Below are positions 7,942 to 15,028 of a stretch of DNA of 37,333 bases, one piece after another. The notes under the pieces were generated by a model, which was not told the origin of the DNA, made no database searches, and worked only from the letters and a program-made list of their open reading frames with translations. The position numbers and the translations under genes are program-made. Source of the DNA: CAZKWG01 sp964615375 (GTDB taxonomy: Bacteria; Myxococcota_A; UBA796; CAZKWG01). The DNA lies in the NCBI GenBank assembly GCA_964615375.1, contig CAZTOW010000074.1:1-37333 (forward strand). Direction: 5' to 3'. Numbering within the stretch: the stretch's first letter is position 1; the number at the start of each line of letters is the position of its first letter.

Positions 7942-8517
7942 TTATCCCGTGGCGCCGAGGCGCTCGACCAGCAGGCGGAAGAGGGCCTCGTCATAGCGCG
8001 GGTAGAGCTCGCGGAAGGCGCGCTCCTTCTCCTCGAGCGAGCGATCGGGGCTGCCCAGCGCGGCCCGCACCGCCGACGCGGAGAGATCGCCCTCCTGCGG
8101 CGGGAGCACGAGGAAGTAGCCGCGGGTCGGGTAGGGCTCCAGCGGCGTGCCCGGATCCTCGGGGAGCGGCGCCCAGTAGCGGCTGCGCAGGCGCCCCTCG
8201 TCCCGCGCGCCCAGGGCCGCCACGTAGGCCGTGCGCGCCGGGTCGAGCCCGCTCAGCACCTCGGCCGGCGCATAGGGGCTGCGGACCAGGACCACGCGCT
8301 CGCTCGGGACCTCGAAGAGGCCGCAGATGATCGCGCGCTTCTCCTCGAAGCGCAGCGGCGAGGGGCGGCCCGGGGTCGAGGACGGGCGGTCGGAGCTGGC
8401 GATCCAGACGTTCTCCGCCCCGAAGCGGGCCTGGAGCGCGCGGAAGGCCGCGTGGTGGCCCGCGTGGAAGGGCTGGAAGCGGCCGGACAGGACGACGGCG
8501 GGCCGGAGGGGTTCCAT
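7942..8517 (-). CDS. Nicotinamide-nucleotide adenylyltransferase-like protein (NadM-like)
   Basis: A 191-residue HIGH-type nucleotidyltransferase. SGRFQPFHAGH at 11-21 contains the nucleotide-binding H-x-G-H motif in the context typical of archaeal-type NMN adenylyltransferases. The late SASAVRAAL segment corresponds to the second conserved phosphate-binding motif (S-x-S/T-x-x-R). The predicted reaction is transfer of AMP from ATP to a nucleotide such as NMN, giving NAD. Other members of the fold act on other substrates, so specificity is inferred. The open frame extends far upstream, but the family N-terminus (VVLSGRFQPFHAGH) fixes the start near 8517. It is followed after 9 bases by the SDR gene and is divergent from recN. 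Confidence 0.8.
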   Translation of the reverse strand: MEPLRPAVVLSGRFQPFHAGHHAAFRALQARFGAENVWIASSDRPSSTPGRPSPLRFEEKRAIICGLFEVPSERVVLVRSPYAPAEVLSGLDPARTAYVAALGARDEGRLRSRYWAPLPEDPGTPLEPYPTRGYFLVLPPQEGDLSASAVRAALGSPDRSLEEKERAFRELYPRYDEALFRLLVERLGATG

Positions 8518-8532
8518 GCGCGCTCTTAACCC

Positions 8533-8564
8533 GTCCGCCAGGTTGGCGTGCGAGCCAAGCGGAC
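8533..8564. promoter_or_regulatory. Nested palindrome between nadM-like gene and recN
   Basis: An outer stem GTCCGC (8533-8538)/GCGGAC (8559-8564) surrounds an inner stem TTGGC (8543-8547)/GCCAA (8554-8558) with a 6-nt loop and a 4-nt bulge on one side. It sits 16 bases upstream of the nadM-like start and about 20 bases upstream of the likely recN -35 box. It may be an operator or a 5' UTR hairpin; which one cannot be decided from sequence. Confidence 0.4.
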
Positions 8565-8583
8565 AGATTGTGACCGCATTGAC

Positions 8584-8612
8584 TTGACAAGGGTTGCCCT
8601 CGAACCTATCTG
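8584..8612 (+). promoter_or_regulatory. Putative sigma-70 type promoter for recN
   Basis: TTGACA (8584-8589) is separated by 17 bases from TATCTG (8607-8612). The -35 box is a perfect consensus and the -10 box keeps the leading TAT. The predicted start lies about 50 bases before the recN GTG. No LexA-type box is convincing nearby. Confidence 0.45.
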
Positions 8613-8630
8613 CATGGGGTACGCCAGAAC

Positions 8631-8662
8631 CCTGCTTCGCTCGAAGCCTGCTTCGCTCGAAG
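8631..8662 (+). repeat. Exact 16-bp tandem duplication at the recN ribosome binding site
   Basis: CCTGCTTCGCTCGAAG occurs at 8631-8646 and again, identically, at 8647-8662. Each copy contains a hairpin CTTC-GCTC-GAAG. The last bases of copy two, together with the next three bases, form the Shine-Dalgarno sequence GAAGGAG upstream of the GTG at 8672, so the second hairpin partly sequesters it. Confidence 0.8.
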
Positions 8663-8671
8663 GAGTCCCCC

Positions 8672-10420
8672 GTGCTTCTCTCTCTCGCCATCGAACAGCT
8701 CGCCGTCATCGAGTCCCAGACCCTGCGCTTCGGCCCCGGCCTGTGCGCGATCACCGGGGAGACCGGCGCGGGCAAGTCCGTGATCCTGGCCGCGCTGGGC
8801 CTCGCGCTCGGGCAGCGCGGGAGCACCGATCTGGTGCGCACGGGGGCCGAGGGGGCCTCGGTGGAGGCGCGCTTCTCGCTGGTCGGGGCGCCGCGGGCGC
8901 GGTCGCTGATGCGGGCGGCGGAGCTGCCGGGGGCCGAGGACGAGGGCCTGACCATCCGGCGCACGCTCTCCGCGCGCGGGGCGGGGCGGGCCTCCATCAA
9001 CGGGCGGACGGTGCCGCTGGGGCTGCTCTCGGAGATCGGCCGCGCCCTGGTGGACAGCGCCGGGCAGCACGATCAGCAGGGGCTCCTGGACCCCCTCTCC
9101 CACACCGCGGTCCTGGATCGGGCGGCGGGCCTGGAGGAGGCGCTCGCCGCCTGGGGGGAGCGCTGGCAGGCCCTGCTCGCGGCGCGGGCGGAGCTCGACC
9201 GCCTGACGCGCGCGGCCCGGGAGGCCGACGAGCGGAGCTCCTGGCTGCGCTTTCAGCTCGGGGAGCTGGACAGCCTCAACCCGAAGCCGGGCGAGGAGGA
9301 GGAGCTCCAGGCTGAGCGCAGGCTGCTCCAGCACGCCGCGGAGCTGAGCCAGGGCGTGCGCGCCGCGGAGCTGCTGCTCTACTCGGGGGACGGGGCGGCG
9401 GTGGACCGGCTCTCGGGGGCGGAGGCGGCGCTGCGGCGGCTGGCGGGGGTGGACCCGAGCCTGGACCTGCTGACGGAGCAGCTCCGGGAGCTCTGCTTCC
9501 AGGCGGAGGATCTGGCGCGGAACCTCCAGGCCCGCGCGCGGCTGACCCTCGATCAGGGGCGCCTGGACATCCTCGAGACCCGCCTGCACGAGCTGGAGCG
9601 GGCCGCGCGCCGCCAGCGCTGCACCGTCGCCGATCTGCCGCTGCGCCGGGCGGCCCTGGCGGCCGAGCTGGACGAGATCCTGAACCTCGACGACGCCCAG
9701 GATCGCGCCCGCGGGGCCCTGCTCCGCGCCCAGGAGCGGGCCCTGGAGGCGGCGGCCCTGCTCTCCGCGCGCCGGGAGGAGGCCGCGCGCCGTCTGGAGG
9801 GCCGGATCGAGGCCGAGCTCACCGAGCTGGCCATGCCCCACGCCCGCTTCCAGGTCGCGCTGCTCCCCTGCGAGGAGGGCGAGCGGCTCCCCGACGGGCG
9901 CCTGCTGGGGTCGGGCGGGCTCGAGCGGGCCGAGCTGCGGCTCTCGGCGAACCCGGGCGAGGACCTGCGTCCCATCCACCGCGTGGCCTCCGGCGGCGAG
10001 CTGAGCCGCGTGCTCCTGGCGCTCAAGCTGGTGCTGCGCGAGGGCGCCGGGAGCTCGGCCGTGCCGGTCATGGTCTTCGACGAGGTGGACAGCGGGCTCG
10101 GCGGCCAGGCGGCGGAGGAGATCGGGCGAAAGCTCACGGCGCTGGCCCGCGCGGCCCAGGTGCTCTGCATCACCCACCTCCCCCAGATCGCGGCCATGGC
10201 CGACCAGCAGCTCGGGGTCTCCAAGCGCGTGGGGGACGGCCGGACCCGGACGGAGGTGCGCGCGCTGGGGCCTGAGGAGCGCCGCGCCGAGATCGCCCGC
10301 ATGCTGGGGGGAGAGGCCGCGGCCGCCTCCGCCTTCGCCGCCCGCCTGCTCGCCGCGCGGACCCCGCCCCGCGCCCGCCGCCGCCCCGAGCGCGCCGAGC
10401 TGGAGGCCCCGTTACATTGA
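8672..10420 (+). CDS. recN: DNA repair protein RecN
   Basis: A 582-residue SMC-like ATPase that acts in double-strand break repair. The GTG start at 8672 follows GAAGGAG by 6 bases and gives the family N-terminus (LLSLAIEQLAVIES). Walker A is GETGAGKS at 29-36. The middle (about 150-370) is rich in Leu, Glu and Arg heptads, the expected short coiled coil. The ABC signature SGGELSR is at 440-446 and Walker B VMVFDEVDSGLGG at about 467-478, followed by CITHLPQIAAMAD. The length is slightly over the usual 550-560 because of an Arg/Pro-rich tail (PPRARRRPERAELEAPLH). It is followed after 18 bases by the M14 gene. Confidence 0.97.
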   Translation: MLLSLAIEQLAVIESQTLRFGPGLCAITGETGAGKSVILAALGLALGQRGSTDLVRTGAEGASVEARFSLVGAPRARSLMRAAELPGAEDEGLTIRRTLSARGAGRASINGRTVPLGLLSEIGRALVDSAGQHDQQGLLDPLSHTAVLDRAAGLEEALAAWGERWQALLAARAELDRLTRAAREADERSSWLRFQLGELDSLNPKPGEEEELQAERRLLQHAAELSQGVRAAELLLYSGDGAAVDRLSGAEAALRRLAGVDPSLDLLTEQLRELCFQAEDLARNLQARARLTLDQGRLDILETRLHELERAARRQRCTVADLPLRRAALAAELDEILNLDDAQDRARGALLRAQERALEAAALLSARREEAARRLEGRIEAELTELAMPHARFQVALLPCEEGERLPDGRLLGSGGLERAELRLSANPGEDLRPIHRVASGGELSRVLLALKLVLREGAGSSAVPVMVFDEVDSGLGGQAAEEIGRKLTALARAAQVLCITHLPQIAAMADQQLGVSKRVGDGRTRTEVRALGPEERRAEIARMLGGEAAAASAFAARLLAARTPPRARRRPERAELEAPLH

Positions 10421-10438
10421 GCGCTCTGGAGCCTCGCC

Positions 10439-11134
10439 ATGCCCCTGACCGCCGGGACCCACCTCTGGTCCCCTACCCTGCTCGTCCACGTCTTCGACGC
10501 GCCCCGGCCCGGACCCACCGTGGTCCTGGAGGCGGGCATCCACGGCGATGAGGTGGCCGGGGTCCACGCCCTCCAGGAGCTGCTGGAGGACGGGCTGCGG
10601 CCCGAGGCCGGTCGGCTCATCGTGATCCCGATCATGAACCCGGCCGCCTACCGCTGGCGCACCCGGGCCGCCCCGGGCGGGCTGGACCTGAACCGCTGCT
10701 TCCCCGGGGACGCCGAGGCGCCCGAGGTCGAGCGGCGCCTGGCCCGGCGCTTCATGGACCTGATGCTGGACGAGCGCCCCGCCCTGCTCGCCACCCTGCA
10801 CGAGAGCCGCAAACGCTACGATCCGGCCGTGGTGCCCTCCTTCGGCCAGACCCTGGTCTACGGCGTAGAGCCCATGCCCGCGCTGGTGGGCCAGGTGGTG
10901 GACGCCCTCAACCAGGGCGCCTCCGAAGACGAGCGCTGGGCCCCGCTCTACTACCCCGTGGCGACGTCGAGCACCGAGGTCATCGTGGACGCCGTGGGTT
11001 GTGTGGGGGTCTGCGTGGAGACCTGGATGGGCTTCGACGAGGCGCGGCGCATCGCCATGCACAAGGAGGTCGTGTCCTGGCTGCTGGACGGCGTGGGCGT
11101 CGTGAAACGCGCGGGCGCGGCCACGAACGCGTAG
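10439..11134 (+). CDS. Succinylglutamate desuccinylase/aspartoacylase family protein
   Basis: A 231-residue zinc carboxypeptidase-like amidohydrolase of the AstE/AspA branch. Zinc ligands are His35 and Glu38 (GIHGDE) and His121 (LATLHES). The substrate-binding LDLNRCFPG lies at 82-90 and the catalytic Glu194 is in CVETWMG. This family hydrolyses N-acyl amino acids such as N-acetylaspartate or N-succinylglutamate; the actual substrate here is unknown. The protein is shorter than aspartoacylases (about 310), ending soon after the catalytic Glu, so it lacks the C-terminal beta domain that restricts the active site. It lies 18 bases after recN and could share its transcript. Confidence 0.85.
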   Translation: MPLTAGTHLWSPTLLVHVFDAPRPGPTVVLEAGIHGDEVAGVHALQELLEDGLRPEAGRLIVIPIMNPAAYRWRTRAAPGGLDLNRCFPGDAEAPEVERRLARRFMDLMLDERPALLATLHESRKRYDPAVVPSFGQTLVYGVEPMPALVGQVVDALNQGASEDERWAPLYYPVATSSTEVIVDAVGCVGVCVETWMGFDEARRIAMHKEVVSWLLDGVGVVKRAGAATNA

Positions 11135-11160
11135 ACGGTCCGCGGCGTTGGCGCTATCCT
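11132..11160 (+). promoter_or_regulatory. Putative promoter of the TSP3-VWA lipoprotein gene
   Basis: TAGACG (11132-11137) is followed after 17 bases by TATCCT (11155-11160). The TAG of the -35 box is the stop codon of the preceding gene. The same TATCCT with a GAC-containing -35 at the same spacing precedes the genes at 22615 and 30843, and the rRNA promoters at the right end use TTGACG with 17-bp spacing. Confidence 0.4.
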
Positions 11161-11195
11161 CTCGCTACATCTCGCCGACCTACGGAGCCGTCAGC

Positions 11196-13175
11196 ATGCG
11201 CACCTCTCTCTCCGTGCTCTCTCCCGTCCTCGCGCTCCTCCTCTCCACAGGCTGCGGCGTCCCCGTCGTGAAGGGCGAGAGCGGTGAGACCGGCGAGTCT
11301 GGCGAGCCGGTGGACCTCACCGACTCCGACGGCGACACCATCACGGACGCCGACGAGGGCGATCTGGACACGGACGGGGACGGCACCCCCGACTACCTGG
11401 ACACGGACTCGGACAACGACGGCATCCCCGACAGCACGGAGGCCGGCGACGCCGATCCGGCGACGGGCCCGGAGGACGCCGACGGGGACGGCTCGCCGAA
11501 CTCTCGCGATCCCGACAGCGACAACAACTGTATCGACGACCAGGCGGAGGCCGGCGGCGCCTCTCCCGTGGACTCGGACGGGGACGGCGAGACCGACCCC
11601 TATGACCTCGACAACGACGGGGACGGCATCGCCGACGCCGACGAGGTGGGCTCCGCCTGCGGCGCGCCGGACACCGACGGGGACGGGGTCGCCGACTACA
11701 TGGACGCGGACTCCGACGGCGACGGGATCAGCGACGTGATCGAGGGTGGCGGCGGCGAGGACCCCGTGGACACGGACGGGGACGGGACAGCCGACTACGT
11801 GGACCCGGACTCCGACGGCGACGGCTACACCGACGTAGACGAGGCCGGCGCGGGCGAGGATCCGCGCGACACCGACGGGGACGGGACCCCGGACTACGTG
11901 GACGCGGACTCCGACGGGGACGGGCTCTCGGACGTGGACGAGGCCGGCTACGGCACGGACCCCTACGACACGGACTCCGACGGCGACGGCTACTCGGACG
12001 GCGGCGAGGTCGCGGCCGGCTCGGATCCCGCGGAGTCCTACGACCGCCCCACGGACGGCTATGTCGAGCTCGCCGAGGGCGCGAGCGAGAGCCTGATCCT
12101 GGAGCTCACGCTGAGCGGCTCCAGCATGGACATCGTGCTGCTGGTGGACACGACCTGCTCGGGCGCCGGCACGCTCACCGCGCTGGAGGACAGCTTCGAC
12201 GACATGGTCGCCGACCTCTCGGAGACGCTGACGGACGCGCAATACGCCTACGCCACCTTCGACGACTACGCCTACGGGTCCTATGGCTCGGCGGGCTACG
12301 ATCTGCCCTTCATCCTCCGCCATCAGGTCACGGATGACGTGGACGCGGTCTCCAGCGAGATCGCGGACACCGATCTGCACTCGGGCGGCGACTGGGCGGA
12401 GTCGGCGATTGAGGGGATCTATCAGACGCTCACCGGCGCCGGCTACGACATGGGCTGCGACGAGGAGTACGACGAGGACTACGACGTCCTGCCCTTCATC
12501 GCCTCGCCCTCCGATCCCTTCGGCGGCGCGGGCGGCGAGTCCCGGGACGCCAGCGACGCCTCGACGGGCGAGCTGGGCGGCGTGGGCTTCCGCGAGAACG
12601 CGCTCCCGGTGGTGGTCTACATCACCGACGCCTACCTCCGGGATCCCGACGCCGGGGGCTGGTACGGCGGCGCGCCCGGGGGCTGCCCGAAGGACGCGGG
12701 CTCCAGCGACGTGGTCTCGGCGGTGGAGGAGCTGGGCGCCACGCTGGTCGGCGTCTCGGTCGGCTACTACGGCTACAGCTACGCCACCGAACAGATGGAG
12801 GATCTGGCGGACGACGCGGGCTCGGTGGACGAGTCGGGCGATCCGCTGGTCGTCGAGTGGCGCGGCACGGACGCCGATGATCTGCGCAGCGAGCTGGTGG
12901 ACGTGCTCTCGTCCTTGAGCGGCGGGATCAGCTACACCTCGGTCTCCCTCTCGGTGACCGACGACCCCTACGGCTTCGTCACGGCGGTCGATCCCGAGAG
13001 CGTCGAGGTGGACCCCACGGATCTCGGCGACACGGTGGACTTCACGCTCAGCCTGACGGGCGCCGTGCCGGCCACCAGCGAGGACCAGATCTTCACGATC
13101 ACCGTCGAGTTCCTGGCCGACGACTCCCTCGTGCTGGACACGAAGGAGATCGTCATCGTGGTCCCCGGGGCCTGA
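11196..13175 (+). CDS. TSP3-repeat, VWA-domain surface lipoprotein
   Basis: A 659-residue lipoprotein. The start at 11196 has GGAG 8 bases upstream and gives a lipobox LSTGC with Cys20. Residues 40-285 hold about ten thrombospondin type 3 repeats (D-x-D-G-D-G-x-x-D), which bind calcium. Residues 310-560 form a VWA/integrin-like domain with an intact MIDAS motif DTTCS (Asp318, Thr320, Ser322) and HSGGDWAESAIEG at 395-406, which recalls integrin beta. The C-terminal 90 residues look like a beta-sandwich. The combination resembles myxobacterial surface adhesins such as the gliding protein CglD, though orthology cannot be claimed. An adhesin or calcium-dependent surface role is likely. It appears to be a single transcription unit with its own promoter and terminator. 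Confidence 0.85.
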   Translation: MRTSLSVLSPVLALLLSTGCGVPVVKGESGETGESGEPVDLTDSDGDTITDADEGDLDTDGDGTPDYLDTDSDNDGIPDSTEAGDADPATGPEDADGDGSPNSRDPDSDNNCIDDQAEAGGASPVDSDGDGETDPYDLDNDGDGIADADEVGSACGAPDTDGDGVADYMDADSDGDGISDVIEGGGGEDPVDTDGDGTADYVDPDSDGDGYTDVDEAGAGEDPRDTDGDGTPDYVDADSDGDGLSDVDEAGYGTDPYDTDSDGDGYSDGGEVAAGSDPAESYDRPTDGYVELAEGASESLILELTLSGSSMDIVLLVDTTCSGAGTLTALEDSFDDMVADLSETLTDAQYAYATFDDYAYGSYGSAGYDLPFILRHQVTDDVDAVSSEIADTDLHSGGDWAESAIEGIYQTLTGAGYDMGCDEEYDEDYDVLPFIASPSDPFGGAGGESRDASDASTGELGGVGFRENALPVVVYITDAYLRDPDAGGWYGGAPGGCPKDAGSSDVVSAVEELGATLVGVSVGYYGYSYATEQMEDLADDAGSVDESGDPLVVEWRGTDADDLRSELVDVLSSLSGGISYTSVSLSVTDDPYGFVTAVDPESVEVDPTDLGDTVDFTLSLTGAVPATSEDQIFTITVEFLADDSLVLDTKEIVIVVPGA

Positions 13176-13187
13176 GCAGAAGAGAGA

Positions 13188-13213
13188 GGCCCGCCTGCGC
13201 TCGCGGACGGGCC
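13188..13213 (+). terminator. Hairpin terminator after the TSP3-VWA gene
   Basis: GGCCCG (13188-13193) pairs with CGGGCC (13208-13213), and an inner CTGCG/CGCGG stem continues it after one mismatch. The stem is about 11 bp and GC-rich. It is followed only by CTT, so it lacks a strong U tract, as is common in GC-rich genomes. Confidence 0.5.
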
Positions 13214-13228
13214 CTTCGAGGCCGAAGC

Positions 13229-13250
13229 CCGGGGGGAGCGAGCCCCCCGG
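13229..13250. terminator. Symmetric hairpin between convergent genes
   Basis: CCGGGGGG (13229-13236) and CCCCCCGG (13243-13250) form a perfect 8-bp stem with a 6-nt loop. It lies four bases from the stop codon of the minus-strand sigma factor gene and could end transcription from either side. Confidence 0.5.
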
Positions 13251-13253
13251 AGC

Positions 13254-13901
13254 TCAGCTGGCGGCTTTGACGAGCTCCATCTCGACCGGGCTCTCCGCCT
13301 CCAGCACCCGGCGCGCCGAGTGCTCCAGCCACGCCTCCGCCGCCGCGCGCTCCCGCGGGGCGAGGGCCTGGATGCGGGCCTGGATGCGCTGCACGCGCTG
13401 GGTGACGGCGGCCCGGCTCACGCCCTGGCGACGCGCCAGCTCGCCCTTGCTGCCCGCGCGGAGCAGCTCGACCAGGTAGTCGCCGTCGGCCTGCGGGAGC
13501 GGGCAGTCGGGCACCTGGCGGATGGCCTCGAGCGGGTCCAGCAGGTGGCCGCTCCAGGACTGGGTCAGCTCCACGCCGCGCTCGTCCAGCGTGCGGCGCT
13601 CCAGCAGGCGGCGGCGCACGCGATGGCAGACGGCCCGATCCGCGACGGTGCGGACGTAGGCCACGAGCTCGTTCATGCTCTCACCCCGGAAGCGGGCGAG
13701 GCTACCACCCACGAGCTGGACCATGGCCTCGGCCGCGATCTCTTCGAGCTCAGAGGTGTTCAGGAGGTCGGGGTACAATCTCGATCCGACGGTGCCCACA
13801 CGGCGTTCCACGTACTTCAAGAGCCACGTGAAGAACGCGCGGGCCTCCGCCGAGTGCCGGTCCGCGAGCAGAAGCGCGAGCTGGTCCCGGAAGTCTGCCA
13901 T
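13254..13901 (-). CDS. ECF-like sigma factor
   Basis: A 215-residue sigma-70-like protein. The N-terminal half (about 10-105, with ELEEIAAEAMVQL, ARFRGESMNELVAYVRTVADRAVCHRVRRRLLERR) fits sigma region 2, including the WIxxI-like recognition helix position. Residues 145-180 (GSKGELARRQGVSRAAVTQRVQRIQARI) form a region 4 helix-turn-helix. A C-terminal extension of about 35 residues (EAWLEHSARRVLEAESPVEMELVKAAS) is unusual for ECF factors. It is the last gene of a tight three-gene operon; the ATG at 13901 is four bases after the preceding stop. No classical anti-sigma gene is adjacent, so the partner may be one of the two upstream products. Confidence 0.75.
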   Translation of the reverse strand: MADFRDQLALLLADRHSAEARAFFTWLLKYVERRVGTVGSRLYPDLLNTSELEEIAAEAMVQLVGGSLARFRGESMNELVAYVRTVADRAVCHRVRRRLLERRTLDERGVELTQSWSGHLLDPLEAIRQVPDCPLPQADGDYLVELLRAGSKGELARRQGVSRAAVTQRVQRIQARIQALAPRERAAAEAWLEHSARRVLEAESPVEMELVKAAS

Positions 13902-13905
13902 GGGC

Positions 13906-14133
13906 TTAGAACCCGTTCGAGATGGGCTCGTCGGACGTCGAGTCCTCGAGCCGGAGTACGAACAGATCCCCGAGCGACCAGGTCTCCGTGGTGGCCTCTT
14001 CGGCCTTGGCGTGGCTCACGGCCTGCGGCGCGTGGCAGGCGGCGTTGGCCGTCTGGACATGCGTGGTGCAGGTGTCGGGGCCACCCCCGAAGAAGGAGAG
14101 GAGCCAGATGAGGACGGCGTGCAGCGAGGTCAT
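13906..14133 (-). CDS. Small membrane-anchored protein of unknown function
   Basis: A 75-residue protein that I do not recognise. Residues 4-17 are hydrophobic (LHAVLIWLLSFFGG), a short anchor or signal. They are followed by a segment with Cys22-x-x-His25 and Cys33-His34, then an acidic tail (LEDSTSDEPISNGF). The gene overlaps the preceding TPR gene by ATGA and ends four bases before the sigma factor start, so it is certainly cotranslated with both. The Cys/His pattern is neither a CxxCH heme site nor the zinc anti-sigma motif. The position suggests a regulator or sensor acting on the sigma factor, but that is inference. Confidence 0.65.
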   Translation of the reverse strand: MTSLHAVLIWLLSFFGGGPDTCTTHVQTANAACHAPQAVSHAKAEEATTETWSLGDLFVLRLEDSTSDEPISNGF

Positions 14134-14741
14134 GCGTCGATCTCCTCTTCACGGAGCAGGGCGAGATCCGGGTCTTTGTGAATTCGGTCCATCAGCTCGC
14201 CCACCACCCGGGTCGGGTAGGCGTCTCGGATCTGGCGGACCAGGTTGGCCGCGTCCTCGATCTCGCCCAGCCGAATCAGGGCGCAGAGGACGTTGCCCAG
14301 GTTCTCCGCGGTGCGCTCGCGCTCGAGCGCCCGGGAGAAGTAGTCCAGCGCGATCACCGTATGGCCGCGCAGGAAGGCGACCACGCCGCGGTGACGGTCG
14401 GCGGAGGCCAGGTTGGCGTGCAGGTTCGGGCCGCCGAGCTCCAGCGCGGCGAGCTCCTGCTCCCCCGCGAGCCGGGCGGCCTCGGCGTAGTCCCCCACGG
14501 CCGGGTGGGCCGCGATGACGTGCAGCGCGGACAGCCGCATGACCTTGTCGATGCGCCCGCTCTCGTAGAGCCGCTCGACCAGCGCGCTCACCCGCTCGGG
14601 ATCGAAGTCGCGCGACTGCATCGCCCGCTCGACGAGCGCGAGGGCCTCGCGCTGGTCGGGGTCCACATGCGAGCTCGGCGTCAGATACGCGTCCCGGTCT
14701 ACGGTGTGGAGGATCCGATCGAGGATCGCCTGATAGTCCAT
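14130..14741 (-). CDS. TPR-like helical repeat protein
   Basis: A 203-residue soluble protein, first gene of the sigma factor operon. It lacks a signal peptide. Residues 95-185 (LHANLASADRHRGVVAFLRGHTVIALDYFSRALERERTAENLGNVLCALIRLGEIEDAANLVRQI) show the helix-turn-helix periodicity and the Ala/Gly/Leu positions of tetratricopeptide repeats; the first half is also helical with VDPDQREALALVERAM. A good ribosome site GGAGGGAG lies about 8 bases before the ATG at 14741. TPR proteins usually mediate protein-protein contacts, so it may present or restrain the sigma factor. The stop overlaps the next gene's start. Confidence 0.7.
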   Translation of the reverse strand: MDYQAILDRILHTVDRDAYLTPSSHVDPDQREALALVERAMQSRDFDPERVSALVERLYESGRIDKVMRLSALHVIAAHPAVGDYAEAARLAGEQELAALELGGPNLHANLASADRHRGVVAFLRGHTVIALDYFSRALERERTAENLGNVLCALIRLGEIEDAANLVRQIRDAYPTRVVGELMDRIHKDPDLALLREEEIDA

Positions 14742-15028
14742 TCCTGGCTCCCTCCGCGCGTGAGCGCTCCCACGCTGAGGCCCGATCCATCGCGTGGGTT
14801 CGATCCGGGTGTGTCCACCTGTTGAGCATTGTTAACGACGCCCCTCTCACTGACCGCATTTTTTTTCTCCAGATGGCTTCCAGGTGAAAAACCGAGGAGC
14901 ACGGGCGAGCCGGTTGTGGTGGAAGGTCGCCCTTCAGGCTAAGTGTGTCGATCACCGGAGCGCTGATCACCGCGCCCGATCCTGACGCCCGATACCGACG
15001 CCCGATACCGACGGAGGAGCTCGAGCCC
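14742..15028. promoter_or_regulatory. Divergent 287-bp intergenic region with direct repeats
   Basis: No gene is visible. The region separates the sigma operon (minus) from the FG-GAP lipoprotein gene (plus). It is less GC-rich than its flanks in the middle, with a T8 tract at about 14862-14869 and GTTAAC near 14830. Two direct repeat families lie on the plus-strand side: GATCACCG at 14950-14957 and 14965-14972, and GACGCCCGATACC twice in tandem at 14984-14996 and 14997-15009, just before the ribosome site GGAGGA (15013-15018). On the minus strand the A8 tract precedes a CGTCGTTAAC sequence that could be part of an ECF-type promoter. I cannot assign either promoter with confidence. Confidence 0.45.

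Noticed and set aside
8601..8618. LexA box upstream of recN (CGAAC half-site)
   Set aside because: Only one half-site is present; no matching GTTCG arm follows at the right spacing.
13906..14133. Zinc-binding anti-sigma factor (ZAS motif) or c-type heme protein
   Set aside because: The Cys/His pattern CTTH...CH fits neither HxxxCxxC nor CxxCH, so no specific class is assigned.
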